A DNA stretch of 64,000 nt from Vespa crabro (GCF_910589235.1 NC_060964.1:8676207-8740206), one strand, 5' to 3'; counted from the stretch's first letter, positions 26,393 to 39,679 are shown. Notes: a model not told the origin generated them from the sequence alone. A program made the numbers and translations.

Positions 26393-27513
26393 TATAAAGG
26401 CTCTACCCCCTCGCGTCAGCGAACGATTCAGACACCATATGTATTTTTTCCCATATGTATTTTTAATTACAATCGACGATAAAATATCGTTAAAATATGT
26501 AAAAAAAATCTTATTCTCCTAGGTAGGCGACGAGATCCTCGCGGTAAATTTAGTCGATGTGACACACATGAGCCTAGACGACGTCGTTATTATCATGTCG
26601 ATACCGAGAAGGCTCATTCTCTCGACCAGACACGGTCCCCATCAAGCTGTCTCTCATAGTCGTCAGGCCGAGCACAAAGCACCACCGGTGGTAGTAATCA
26701 AGAGAGAACTGAACGAAGACGAGAGCGACCACGCTACGAGTAATCATGTCAGGTACATCAGAAATCTAAGATATATATCTGAACGGATGGATCCGGATTG
26801 CGGACTGAAATGAAATACTTTATCTCGATCGGCAGAGACAGTAGTCGCAGACGAGGCGACGGACGAGAAATGTTGCCCTCCCGATCGCAACTAGGCCTTA
26901 CGGGTTTGGGATCGAGTCAAGATTTGGGTTCTAGTAACGGCGATCTTTATTACAATTCGAGACCGGAAGGACATTGGTCTTATCAACCACCGCCACCACC
27001 TGTCATCACCCATCAACCGAAACCTGCGACCGCACAACATTTTCAACCTTACGAGCGTGGTTATCCGAAGACATTGGAAAGTCTGGCCGAGAAAGTAAGT
27101 TTTGGTTGCGGCACGCGGTAAATCGTAAGCTACGGATGTCGTTCGTCTAAAGATAAGAAACTTGACATAGCTCGAGATTTTCTTAATGCTCTCCGATCGA
27201 TTCGAAAAAATAAGTCAAGATACGATTAGCCTGTCCGATCCGATGTCAATCTCGATCTGATGTCACGTGTAGATACTATACATTAGATGTTCTAGACGAT
27301 GTGGATCGAGCACCCTTTCATACACCTATCTGCACCAATTTAACTACTTGTTTTCCCTTCTCTATCTCCGATAAACGCTACGTTACGTTAGAAAAGAAAG
27401 TGGTGAATTCGTCTATTGTCTCGAGACACTCTCCGATAGAAATCAGAGCGATCATTGCACCTTTATTGCCAACACGATCTCCGAGTCTTTCGGATAATTG
27501 ATATTGCTATGAG

Positions 27514-27546
<33 letters not shown>

Positions 27547-27547
27547 C

Positions 27548-27579
<32 letters not shown>

Positions 27580-27922
27580 TTATAAAATGTGCCTCGTTGA
27601 ATTACTTTAAATAACACATTTTGCATGCTTCTATCTAGAAAGACGAGAGCTTTCGCTTCTATGTCTGCTTGATTATTTAATGTGTGATCAATATCCGAAA
27701 CTCACGTCGATGTATTTCCGAACGGCACGGAGTGTCGACATTTTTACGACACGACGTTCGTCTTTCGATGTCGTCTTTCATATAACTAATCGGTTCTATG
27801 AATGAATGCTACATTGAAATTAACCAGGATTTTACGAAGGTAAAGACAACACTAACTCTTTCTTCATATCTAGAATTGTGTATAGGTATAAGAGCAATTT
27901 ATCGTACTGTACGTACCGTACG

Positions 27923-27974
<52 letters not shown>

Positions 27975-30064
27975 TACATATGCTCATTATTCGATACGTA
28001 TATCTGCATTTCCTCCAATCGAATCCATGCGAAATTTCTATATGAAGCATTTTAATTATATTCGGCAATACGACGGTCAATTCGGCAGCACACACCAAAT
28101 GTATGCATCGGCAGTATATTCAACCCGAATATTTCCTTCGATTATTGTGCTCCCTCCTTTTGCCATTAATCATTTCACTCAATAGGTAGGTATGTTCTTT
28201 CTTTTATTATTACCGATGCACACATTTTTCCTATTAATAAATCTTTTTTCGTATTAATAAATTTTTTCTTCCAAATATTATTCAATATAATTAGATTTCA
28301 TAGCGATATCAAATGGATATATGAAAAAAGTCGCGTACGTGTACCGCTATATTTTAATAACGTAAACCCCCTACTTTTCGTTGCCTCGTACATATATGCT
28401 TGCTGTGCAATTCCTTCCATCGTTTTCTTTCTATCGTCCTGCATTTTGAATCTTATTATATCCATATCTCTTATCTACGTGATTCTATCGTAATCGTGAA
28501 CGTTAATTAATTGACATTATGATTGATCAACTTCCCTTTATAAGATATCGATCTTTCAATTATTTTTCATTTCGCTATCCAGACAAAACTAGTACAATTA
28601 ATTGCTCAGCTTGCGAGACCAATCATAGTGTCGATGGGCAATCGTTAAATGGATTATCGGTATCTTGGATTATCGTCGACTAGATTGTCTTTCCGTTGCT
28701 ATTCATCGATACGCTTTCTATTCCACTTTCTATTTTCATTTCTCACCGAGGATCTATTTCTTAGTGACTTGACAAAGACAGAAAGTTGACGATAATCCGA
28801 GGGACGAAATAAATTTTTGGTCTGCGACGAAACGCGTCGATAACGTAACACGTCGCAACGGTACTGCAAATAGGTACACTCCTTCTATACTGGGCCAGTG
28901 ATGCCCTCGAACGATGGACGTCGAATGTCCACCGGTGGCGGAATGCAATCGGTCGCAGGAAGATTGTCAGGGCAGACTCAGTCCTCTCATTATGGTTATT
29001 CTCAGCATGCCGGAAGTGGAAGGATCATTCCAAGAAGCGGTTCGGATCAACATTTGCCGCGCGTCGATTACGCGAGCATAACGATGCCAGCTCGTCATAC
29101 TCTTCTAAGATCGAGCTTAAAATCGGGTACGCGTTATGTACCAAGAGGTAGTATTGTATTGTCGTCGTTATTACTTGCTATCAACTAAATCATTTTCTTT
29201 CATGCAGGAACGTCGGCGTTGCGATACAACACCAGATACGGGACTCAAGCGGACACGCCGTCGATCACACCAAGGCGAAATCCAGTCGGTACTTTGACCA
29301 GGAGACACAGACCATCTTTGGATTATGCTTCCGATACCGAGGCCACGTGTTCGAGTTCACCGAAATCTGCCTACTATTATTACAGACACAATATGAATAA
29401 TCCACCATCGAGCAGTGCCGTCTCCCATCTTGCGACCCTTTCGAGATCGCAAATTGGTCAGGGTATGGCGGGTAATTTAAATTCTTCAACCAACGTCGTT
29501 ACTCTCTTTACTCTTCTTTTCTACAATACTTTGTTTTTCTTTTTTTTTTCTTTCGTCACTCCTGTACTCTAGGACTGAGATCGAACTCTTTGCCCCGAAG
29601 TGGTAGAACGTTGCCGCAACAGCCAGGTATCAGGTCGGGTCTCAGTACGGTGGCATCAGGATTGATCGATCAGGAAGACAGCGATGGTGCTTTATCGGCC
29701 CCGGAATTGCCTTCGATTAGACGGGACAGGGGTAACTATGCGAAAAAGAAAGAAAAAAACAAAAAAAAAAAACAAAAAGCAAAAAAAGCGCACCTTGCCC
29801 AAATAAATACGTAAATTTTCACTCTCGTATTTAAACCGACGTTAAACCCGACGAAACAGGTAGGATACCATCGTCGCCTAGCGTATTCACTTCCGACGAA
29901 TATCGAGCGTGGTTGAGCAGGACGCCTAGCACGAGCGCACTGTACGAGCAAATCAGGGCCACCACAAATCGACCGCCACGTTATACCTATAGCGCTGAAA
30001 ATATTCACGCGGCGGTCAATCAAGTAAATTATTTTATTACTCGTTTTTGCAATTGGTTCTTACA

Positions 30065-30097
<33 letters not shown>

Positions 30098-31653
30098 TTT
30101 AACCGTTTGTTTGACGTCATATTTATATCGTAGGGCGATTATGGTAGTTACGGGGCGTACAGACCACTTTCTAGTACGTTGGACCGACTCTCAACGAGAT
30201 CTGCCTCGGCGCAACAAGTCAATTTGGCGAATTTGAGAGCGTCGACGGCTATTAGTTCGACGTGTCATCGGGGTACAGGCAATCCTAGGCCGGCATCGGT
30301 GGCTACAAGCGCACGTTCCTCTTTGACAAGTCAAAAACCGTCGTTAGGAAGCTCAGCGAGTCAAAGGGCAACATCAGTTAGAAGAATTAGAAACTTATTA
30401 GATCTTGAATCTACGAGAAGTATACCGACCCCTACACCTACCAGAACTCAGGATCAAAGACTGCTAGATATTAATCCTGCAGGTAAGTAATAACGACATA
30501 ACGAATGCTTGTAATCTCGACATAATTAATCTCTCTCATGTAAGCCCTCCCATATAATGCGACGTTTTAGAGTTCCTCAAGTATAAGATAGAAAAGCCAC
30601 CGACAGTGGGTACTCCGAGTTCGACCAGTTCCCTCTTGAGTTCGCTCGGGGAGACTAGCGGTGGTGATCTGGCAGGTGGGGTCAGTGGATTGCTCTGGGT
30701 ACACTTATTAGCGGGTCGCGGCCTTCGTTCGACTACGACCTCCTCGGCAGCAACTACACCCTCAACGCCATCGGGTCAGCCTAATTTAGGTATGTCAAAA
30801 GATTAATAACGAATAAAAAAAATAATAAATAATAATAAATTATTAATGAATAAACAGCTAGCTGCGGCCTGAGAGACTTATATTGCGTATTGGAGTGTGA
30901 CAGAGTGCACAAAGCACGGACCGTAGTGCGAACGGGCGATTTGATGTTCGATTGGGACGAAACCTTCGAGCTGGATCTCGTAGGAAATCGGCAGCTGGAT
31001 CTGCTCGTATATTCTTGGGACCCACAATATCGGCACAAACTCTGTTATAAAGGATCCGTACACTTGGCGACACTGCTTAAGGAAGCGGCGATGCATCAGT
31101 TGGCGGTTAAAGTCGAGCCTCGAGGTACAATCTATTTAAGACTGCGATATACCGACGCCCAGCAAACTTTTAGACGGAGGGGATTACCAGTTATATCCCT
31201 CGCTACCAGAGTAGCTCCTTTGTTCGGAGTCGATCTCGATACCGTTGTAAGTTTAATACTTATACCTAAGGTATAAGACTAATACTAATCTACCTGCTAA
31301 TACTATATCTACGCGCCCATAGACATACTTTACATGGCTTTTCCTAATAATCGAATAATTAACCATTTGAATTTTATCCATAGGTTAGTCGAGAGTCAAA
31401 GACTGGAGGAGTTCCCGGTGGTGTTTCCACGGCACTAGCAATGGGAGTTCCGAACGTACCGATAATAGTTTGGCGATGCGTCGAGGAGGTTGAAAGGAGA
31501 GGCTTGGATATTATAGGTCTGTAACGTGGTGATGATTCTTATCATCATGACACTTGATCGCTGCGAATTATCCAATACGAAATATTACTTTCGATATCTA
31601 CATCTAACACACACATAATTATTATTATTATTATTATTATATATATATATATT

Positions 31654-31685
<32 letters not shown>

Positions 31686-32605
31686 ATAATGTATTACAGG
31701 TTTGTATAGACTTTGTGGCTCGGCAACAAAAAAGAGGATATTAAGGGAAGCTTTTGAACGAAATGCACGATCGGTCAATCTGTCACCCGACAACGTACCA
31801 GACATAAACGTCATCACCGGTAAGTTTCCATCAAAGTTTTAAACCTTGCCTCTTAACAAAGTTTAAACGAAATTATTTTTCGCGTATAGGCGTACTGAAA
31901 GATTATTTACGTGAACTTCCGGAGCCACTCTTTACTAAATGTCTCTATCAGATGATGGTCGACGCGCTGGCCGTTTGTTTGCCCGACGATCCACAAGGCA
32001 ACGCTAAACTCATGTTCAGTATATTGGATTGTTTGCCTAAAGTTAACAGAGTAAGTTCAACTAGATGATCCAAAGAGATCGATATGACAGTTAATAAGAT
32101 AATACAATAGTAGTATATTTGACAGATAACATGCACAATTTGATTAAAACGATAACATCTCGATTGCAGTGTACATTGATTTATTTATTAGACCACTTGG
32201 CAATGGTCGTTTCTCAATGTAACAAAATGTCACCAGCGAGTTTGGCTGTCTGTTTTGGACCAGTACTCATGTTACACTCCGACGAAGGTGGTCCTCCGTT
32301 GGATTTCCAACAGCCGATAGCTGTATTGAAATATCTTTTGGAAATATGGCCAATTAAGTCAGGTAATGATATCATTTACTTCCGTCAATTTGAATACATT
32401 CCCAACCCAAATTATTCCAAAAATATAACAAAAGGATGAATAATAAGGGCCGAGTAATCAGACACTCATTTCACAGACAGTTCGGAAGACTTCTTCAGTC
32501 GGTTCAGCGCTTCCTCGAGTTACGCCAGCAACCGAGCACAGCAACAGTCAGCAACAAGTGGACCAACAGCAGCAGCAGCAGCAGCAGCAGCATCACCATC
32601 ACCAT

Positions 32606-32639
<34 letters not shown>

Positions 32640-33801
32640 TACAGCAACAGGTACAACAACAGGTACAGGGAACATTGGGTCGAACAGGGCTGCTTTGGCA
32701 GCAGCCACCCTCACTTCATCGTCCACCCCAAACTACAGCAGCCGAAGCCCTCGCACCCTCCATTCGTCCGCCTCCGCCGCCGCCAATCAAGCCTCGACAG
32801 GTGCGTTGCACAGACAATTAAAGTCGATGTGTTCGGCCGTAATAAATGTTAATCATGTTTGAAATACTATCACCTAGTAAAAAAAAGAAAAGGTCGATTT
32901 TCTGGCACTGAATCAGCTCCGTGAATCAGCTGCGCAAACGCATTACGAATTTCATTCGAAGCCAACGTTCCGGTAAAATTTCAATCATTTGGCGTTTAAA
33001 GAAAGAAACATGTTATTCTAAACAGACAAATCACTTTATTCTCGAATCAAGAATATATCAAAGAAAGTCCAATGACATTCATCTGCTTAATAATAACTGC
33101 TTTCATCGATCATTAGGCGATTTTCTATCGGTCATTATTCTCGACGATTCGCAATCTGTTTGGAGCGCAGTAGCACGATAATTACCAATGATCTTTCCAC
33201 CACGCTACTACTCCTTCCGCTCTCTTTTCTTCTCTCGCTGTGTTGTTCTCACTATTTTTTAGCGCGCATGCGAACGATCTATGCCGTTCGAAACATTACT
33301 TCTACACTTCTATTCATCTAGGTTAAACGATCGTGTAAATATTTATCGGTAAATATCTGCCGAATGGACCAAAAACTATTGTACATATATACGTATTTTC
33401 TCGATCACTCGCTTTGCAAAATGTTCTATACACACATTTATTTAGCTGCTGCGCACCAAAGTATATCATTCGTAATAAATCACTCGCATAACATTTTGCG
33501 CGAATTTTAGATCATTCATTTATTTTGCATACTTTACGTGTTTATGCAAAATACCTTCGTGCATGTCTCGATGTCAGTTCTGTACGAGTCAATTTTGTCA
33601 GCATCAAAAAAGGAGATATCTATTCGTCGCGCGACGCTATTATTTCCGTTTGCGTCTATAGTTTCGACGTTTTTCGATTATAGTGACGATTTACGTTGTC
33701 TTCTTTATCTTTTTTCGTTTGGGCACGTATTCTTCAGAGCAAGCGCAAATTGCCGGCTCTACCAAACCGCTAACAGTACAGAGACGCCGCTTCTTGCACA
33801 G

Positions 33802-33871
<70 letters not shown>

Positions 33872-33914
33872 CATCATCATCACTACTGTTACTATTATTA
33901 TTATTATTATTATT

Positions 33915-33946
<32 letters not shown>

Positions 33947-35367
33947 CGTCGTTGCCGTTGTCGATACTATTATTATCATTATTATCATTATTATCATTAT
34001 TATTATTATTATTATTATTATCGCCGTTGTTGTTGTTGTCGTTGTTATTGTTATCACCATCATCATTATCATTCACATTTTCATCCGCTAATTACTTTAC
34101 AATCACGTGCATGGCTCAATTCAGATGTCGGAGAATCGATCGAGTTTGCGCAACTCACTTTTAAATCATACTCGACGTCGTTCATCTTTAATAACTATCT
34201 TGATAAACGACTGGCCCATAAAGTACGGCTGTATAAAGTGCGAATTCGTAGGAATCAAAAGCATACCTTTCGTCGTAGAAAAGATTAAAGCGCGCTAAAA
34301 ACGTTTGTAGTGAAGAGCGCTTATCCCATCGATTCTTTGCTCCATATCGATCGATTGTTCCATTTCCGATTTTGTAAACTGAAACGACGTTGAAGCGACT
34401 TGTTATTATCGTAAACAACAGTTGGACATTTTTCTCTTCTCTCCTTTTTCTCTTTTTTCTTTTATTTATTTATTCGTTTCTTTTTTCCTTCTTTTCGTGT
34501 CCTTTCGATAAAAAGTTTGAAAATATTATATTTATCAATAATAAATATAATCAGTATATTTGTCGGATAAGAGATGCAACGGCGGAGGGGAGGATAGATT
34601 TGATTTTTGACGATAGCAGACAAGTTCGTACCAGTACGAAGACAATTTCATTCTTTCCACATAAACTTTAGTATCGGCTTTGAATAATTCTATTAATTAA
34701 TGAAATTTATCGAACAAAGTCCAGTTTGATCGATTATTTATATTGAAAAACAGAAAGGATTAATCAATGAAATGAAAATCTCTTTTCATCTTGTTTAATG
34801 ATAAAGTAAAGGGAAGAGAAAGTGTAATAAAGGACCGATAAAGGTCACTTTGAAGTTTTTAACGGAGGGAAAAGGGAGAATTAAGGATGGAAAAATAATG
34901 AGAAATAAGAGAAACATTTTCGGGGGCGATTGCGTCCGCTTGCGTAGGTGATAGTCTCGTCTCCCGGTTCACCTAGCAGCGAGGAGTCGGAAGCCTCGCC
35001 GGAGCCGATTGACAAGAGCCTCCTAGGGGGTTTGGGATTTGAGAAGGTCGGGGAAACTACTACCACGACGGCTGGCTCGATCATAGCGGGTGCGGGTGCG
35101 GGTTCGGGTGTGGGAGCGGGCGCGATCGCGATCGCGACCGAACAAATGACGCCTACGAGCAGCGTCGACACGGAGGAAGCCCGTATCTTGGAAGAGCCTG
35201 AGAAAGGTGCCGAAGGAGACGTCGAGGCAAGCGACGACGATCGCCATCAGCAGCAACAGCCACAGCGACAGCAGCACCAGCAGCAGCAGCACCAGCACCA
35301 GCAGCAGCACCAGCAGCAGCAACAACAACAACAACAACAACAACAACTTCCGAAAACGAGCCATTAA
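17244..35367 (+). CDS. RhoGAP100F: RhoGAP100F / Syd-1, PDZ-C2-RhoGAP synaptic scaffold
   Basis: The coding exons join in frame: 17244-17267, 25729-25911, 26020-26178, 26523-26752, 26836-27094, 28874-29126, 29208-29471, 29573-29731, 29860-30023, 30134-30482, 30571-30789, 30858-31246, 31384-31516, 31700-31819, 31890-32050, 32170-32362 and 32477-32800. Less certain are 33738-33801 and a last exon ending at 35367, for about 1345 residues. Domains in order: Cys-rich N-terminus MLCCGRRK; PDZ (about 72-160; TLGLYIREGNGV, VGDEILAVN); a long Ser/Arg/Pro-rich linker; C2 (about 735-870; DLMFDWDETFELDL); RhoGAP (about 880-1085) with an arginine-finger motif GLYRLCGSATKKR (Arg932) and DYLRELPEPLF; then poly-Ala and poly-Gln tracts. 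Syd-1 organises presynaptic active zones and acts on Rho-family GTPases. The linkage of the first exon to 25729 fits in phase but is inferred. Confidence 0.88.
19545..19584 (+). repeat. (CT)n microsatellite in RhoGAP100F intron 1
   Basis: About 20 uninterrupted CT units. Confidence 0.95.
24236..24287 (+). repeat. (CT)n microsatellite in RhoGAP100F intron 1
   Basis: About 25 CT units with one interruption near the end. Confidence 0.95.
24788..24841 (+). repeat. (GA)n microsatellite in RhoGAP100F intron 1
   Basis: About 27 uninterrupted GA units, lying 500 bases from the (CT)n array at 24236. The two are inverted relative to one another and could pair in the transcript. Confidence 0.95.
27095..28873 (+). 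other. 1.8 kb intron of RhoGAP100F with TA repeats
   Basis: This intron, between the PDZ-proximal linker exons, holds (TA)n and CATATA arrays at about 27511-27580 and a longer (TA)n at 27925-27969. No exon was recognised. Confidence 0.7.
31618..31689 (+). repeat. compound (ATT)n(AT)n repeat in a RhoGAP100F intron
   Basis: Two alternating blocks of ATT and AT units fill the intron between the first two RhoGAP-domain exons. Confidence 0.9.
32801..32862 (+). CDS. possible read-through C-terminus of a short RhoGAP100F isoform
   Basis: If the donor at 32801 is not used, the frame of the poly-Ala exon continues for 20 codons (GALHRQLKSMCSAVINVNHV) to a stop at 32860-32862. An AATAAA at 32841-32846 lies inside this extension, so it would more likely serve an intronic cleavage event than this stop. 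The donor itself (ACAG then GTGCGT) is strong, so normal splicing is expected to dominate. This is a hypothesis only. Confidence 0.25.
33738..33801 (+). CDS. RhoGAP100F: candidate 64-base exon of RhoGAP100F
   Basis: A good acceptor (TTCTTCAG) and donor (CACAG then GTATTA) bound 64 bases. In the phase left by the previous exon they read EQAQIAGSTKPLTVQRRRFLH. It ends in phase 2, which fits an acceptor at 34975-34976 but not the stronger-looking one at 34946-34947. The donor runs straight into a 270-base TTA/TTG repeat. The exon is plausible but unproven. Confidence 0.4.
33802..34073 (+). repeat. compound (TTA)n(TTG)n(TTATCA)n repeat
   Basis: About 270 bases of trinucleotide repeats shift from TTA to TCA, TTG, TCG and back to TTA. 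All frames on both strands stay open, which gives long false ORFs of poly-Leu, poly-Tyr, poly-Asn or poly-Ile. It lies in the 3' part of the RhoGAP100F locus. Confidence 0.95.
34948..35367 (+). CDS. RhoGAP100F: last coding exon of RhoGAP100F with poly-Gln tail
   Basis: The frame reads VIVSSPGSPSSEESEASPEP, then a Gly/Ala-rich stretch, an acidic stretch, and a Gln/His-rich tail with a run of about 12 Gln, ending PKTSH and stop. It looks like genuine low-complexity coding sequence. The acceptor could be at 34946-34947 (phase 0) or 34975-34976 (phase 2). Only the latter fits the candidate exon at 33738. A poly(A) signal AATAAA lies at 35501-35506. Confidence 0.65.
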   Translation: MIVSSPGSPSSEESEASPEPIDKSLLGGLGFEKVGETTTTTAGSIIAGAGAGSGVGAGAIAIATEQMTPTSSVDTEEARILEEPEKGAEGDVEASDDDRHQQQQPQRQQHQQQQHQHQQQHQQQQQQQQQQQQLPKTSH

Positions 35368-35500
35368 TTAGGGCTTGCGAGCGGATATCATCGAACGTTG
35401 ACGAAATGCGCAGCGCAGTGAACGTAAACGGAATAAGCGCGAGTGAGATCAATGCACTTCGTTTGAGCAAATAATAGACTAAACATATAAATAGAATACA

Positions 35501-35506
35501 AATAAA
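35501..35506 (+). terminator. poly(A) signal after RhoGAP100F
   Basis: AATAAA lies 134 bases after the stop at 35367. Neuronal transcripts often also use more distal sites, so this may be only the proximal one. Confidence 0.5.
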
Positions 35507-37382
35507 ATAACACCGTGCTCGTAACGGATCTCTGCCGATCTTTTCTGGCCTTTTTATTCGCGAGTTTAACGGTTTCGGCGATTTCGACGATCGTCTTTCC
35601 CTCGTCTATGGTCTTTCTAACGCTAATTTCATCGCACGTAGCATCAGAAATTTATCTTATCGGGAAATATTTTTAAATTTTCCTCTTTCTCCGTTCGATC
35701 TATTTTTCTTTTCCAATTAATATTCCAATAAGAGATTACGCCTCTATTCATTGTACAATTTATATAAATCCAACGTCTCGTTAATATTATAGATTTCTAT
35801 TTGTGAAAATAGATAAACTCGCGAACGAGTTTCAATTCCATTGAATCTCTTTCACAATTTCAAAAGATTAGAAAGATACGTGCGATGTATTTTAACGCGA
35901 TTCGCCTACGTCGTTAATCAATCGTGTATCGTATAGACGACCTCATATCACAGTTTAATGCACGGAGTTATCTTCGATCTCTCCAATACCATCGATATAA
36001 AATATAATTGCTCCGTTTTGCAAATTACGAACGTAATTAAAATTTCCGTAAGAAAATATCGATTTTAATTCAAAGGCAAGTTACAAACCGTACAACAAAT
36101 CATTACCACTTTGTTGGATAACTTTCATATTTCTACATTTATATCATTTACTCGTCGTAATGAGCTCTCGCTTGATATCGAGCAATTTTAATTAGTTAAA
36201 AATATCGATCGAGCGTTCGTAGGCGATTGTCAAAGTAATTAAAAACGCTAACCGATAGGACCAGGGCGAATATTCTTTCCCAACTAGAACCGACGTTCCT
36301 AAATCGATAGGAAACTTTATTCGAGATTCGTGCAGCTTCGTCATTCTCGCCGTTGTAATAATAAATAGACAAATGATAAATGAAAATATTTCGAGCGAGA
36401 GTGAAGCTTTCAAAGCACAACCTATCGATATCAAAAAAAGAAAAAAGAAAAAAAGAAAAAAAAGAAAAAAAAAGAAAAAGAAAGAAAAAAGAAAAAAAAA
36501 GAAAAGAAAAGCGACAAATTAGAAATAAAAGGAGGCAAAGAAAGAGTTTAAACGTTAAAGACGTATGAATTTTTTCAAAAAAAAAAAACAAAAAAAAAAA
36601 AAAAAAATGTATTTTCAGTCAAAAAGTCTACTCTTTCTTTCTTTCTTTCCTTCTTTTTTTTCTTATTCCTTCATATATATTCTTGTTTGTTTTTTTTGGT
36701 TTTTTATAATCTTGGTCGACAGAAAACAAAAATAATACTCGAAGATATGAGCGACAGAAAAAGGATCATCGAAAGGCAATTCGATGGATACTTAGTAGCT
36801 CCAACGGCACAATGAGAAAAATTGCTATTATACGCAACTGGTGGTTTCTTCTTTGTCGAGCGAAATCTTTCCGTATCGTTCATGTATGAAAACAAATTCG
36901 CGTCGACAACAACGAGTTCGATAAAGCACGAAAGAAATGATTAACAAATGCGAGATAACACAATCTTTCCCGCAGCAGCCATATCATTACGATAGGCGTA
37001 TAGATCCAGGTATACAGATACACACACACACACACACACACACACAGCCAGCAAACACCCAACAGAAAAGCGTAAGCAGAAAGAAATAATACAACGTGAC
37101 ATACATAATGGTCGGTTTATATACAATATACTATTATACACATGTTATATATATATATGTAGACTAGTCACGATATACATGTGCTTTTGATAAAAGATTA
37201 TTACTTGTAGCGTTAGTTAGCCCTCGTATACAAACAAAAAACAGACAACTACTAACGGTATACATCATTGAATCTATATGTACTATGTATAAATATATAG
37301 TATTTATATAGATCTCTATAAATATATGCATATATACAGATCTATATCTATATCTATAAATATATGTGTGTATGTGTGCGTG

Positions 37383-37414
<32 letters not shown>

Positions 37415-37990
37415 TATGTATGCGCGCGCGCGCGCGTGCGTTGTATATATATATTTATTTATATATAGTACATGTACATGTTATACATAAGAAAAATAAT
37501 ATTATACATACAAGAATAGATATAAAAAGGGCCGCTACAGAAATATCGAAAGGATCGTGCACGCATGCTATATCGAAGAAAAAGTTGGAAAATAAAAGTA
37601 TGAAAGAATAAGCCAAATCATGCGCGAACGCGCCTGCATCGCACACGTATACACACGCAAAACACCACCATCGTTAAATATCGCGACGCGTTCTATGCAA
37701 ATGTTGACTATAGATAATGGAATACGAAGAAAATAAAAGACGCAGAAGAGCGGTGCGAGATGTGGGAGAACTCACTAAAAAGAAACGATAATAATTACGA
37801 GTAAAGCGATTAAATAATATTTACATATATACATATATACATACATACATATATACATATATATATATACATATATACATATATATATATATATACATGT
37901 ATATAAATAATTTTAAAAGTAAAAGAAGAAAAATTAGACAGTATTATCGTTCATCTAAAATTATAAAACTATAAAAAAGGGGCAAGTAGA

Positions 37991-37991
37991 G

Positions 37992-38041
<50 letters not shown>
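37991..38041 (+). repeat. (GA)n microsatellite
   Basis: About 25 uninterrupted GA units lie in the gene-poor region downstream of RhoGAP100F. Confidence 0.95.
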
Positions 38042-38047
<6 letters not shown>

Positions 38048-39499
38048 CGGATGAGCGGCTGAATGAGAGAAATAGGTGACAAGATAAAAAGGATCTCTAA
38101 AGTGAAACTATACGACATCGTAGATTGCGAATAAAATGATATTATCGATAGATGCGAGATGAGGGATGCGCGAAAGATCCGGAACGAGGACACGAACGAT
38201 CGAGGATCGAAAATAAAAATGAAAAATAAAGAAAAAATAAGTTAAAACTTCCTACGCGTTAAACGTTATGTAATATTATAGCTGATATTTTAACTTTGCT
38301 CGTGTCCTTGTTACGTGTCCGGGGGTAAAGCACTGATATATATTATGTATAAACTTAAACACACGGAAGTACATAGGACACATTGATCCCATGACCGTAA
38401 ACAAACGCGACACACCGCGTATCCGTACTGTTTTTCCCGCACAGATAACATTACAACGCGATTCGCGACGATCGCGATAGTAGAGAGAACGACAGAGTTA
38501 TTTGACACGGAGAGTATTCGTCGGGAAACATTGTATAGGCTGAGTGTATCATAAAAGCGTATAAATTTAGTCGTATCGACAGCCGCCCCCCCCCCCTTCT
38601 TTCAACCCATCAACCCAAGAGCTCCGCGCAAAAAATACCCAGCCCTCATCCGATCGTCTACGACTGCCTATCGTTTTTTCTACGTGTGCGTGAGCGAGGA
38701 AATGCCGGGTACCGGATATTTTTCACTGCTTCATCGATAGTTCGAGGAGAGAAGGAATTGCCATCGTGTTTAGATTCTCCGTAATGGATATGTAATATTT
38801 GCAATATCTTCGAAAAGTGATTCTTTCTTTTCTTTTTTTTTTTTTTTTTTCTTTTCCTTTATCATAGAATCGATTTTACGAAGCAGAATCGGCTTTGCGT
38901 TACTCCGGAGGAGCTTACCTCTCTCTTTTCAGCGTCCAACGCATCGTTCGTTTGAAAATCATTATATCGTTATGCTAGATCGTTAAGTATTCCTCGTTCA
39001 GAACATAGGAATTGATAATTCTGATCACGGTATTTAATAACGTTGACGATGGCGACGACGATCGAAGAAAAAGAAAAAAAGAAGCAATTCTTTCTTCATC
39101 GCTACCTATATAAAGGATCCTGACGCGCGAGATTATTCTTGGTCAACATAGGTGACCAAATGAAAATATTCTTCTCTATTGAGCTCATTTCCCATCATTT
39201 TTTACGGTCTGACCCGGTAAAATCGATTATCTTTATTACTTGGAGTAGTTTATTGCTTTCCGATCCTCCTCGCTTTACTTTCCCACTGGTACGTCGTTCG
39301 ATTGAAATCAAAGATTTCACGGGTCGGTCCATTTTCAACGGATAATTCCACGTCTAGTTTGATCGAAGTGCCCTTTATATCGGTATATTAAACGATGCGA
39401 TCGATCGACCGACCGAGCGTTGCTCTCTAAAACTGGTATCCCAGCGTTCCTCGCCGTCCTGACTTTAGTAATAAAGTAAATAATTCGGATATAAGGTCA

Positions 39500-39530
<31 letters not shown>

Positions 39531-39679
39531 CGAATAATATTAATTATTATACGTGAAAGCACACTGCCGTAATTTTATATATAACTTGACTGTTGTTATA
39601 CCTAATACCTTCGTATATATTGATTAAAACTTAAGGAGGACCGATACGCGTCGCTCGACGGGATTTAGGATATGGCTAG

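Noticed and set aside
33683..34288. Poly-Tyr/Cys/His open frame
   Set aside because: It is a translation of the TTA/TTG microsatellite next to a candidate exon. Other frames and the other strand are equally open.
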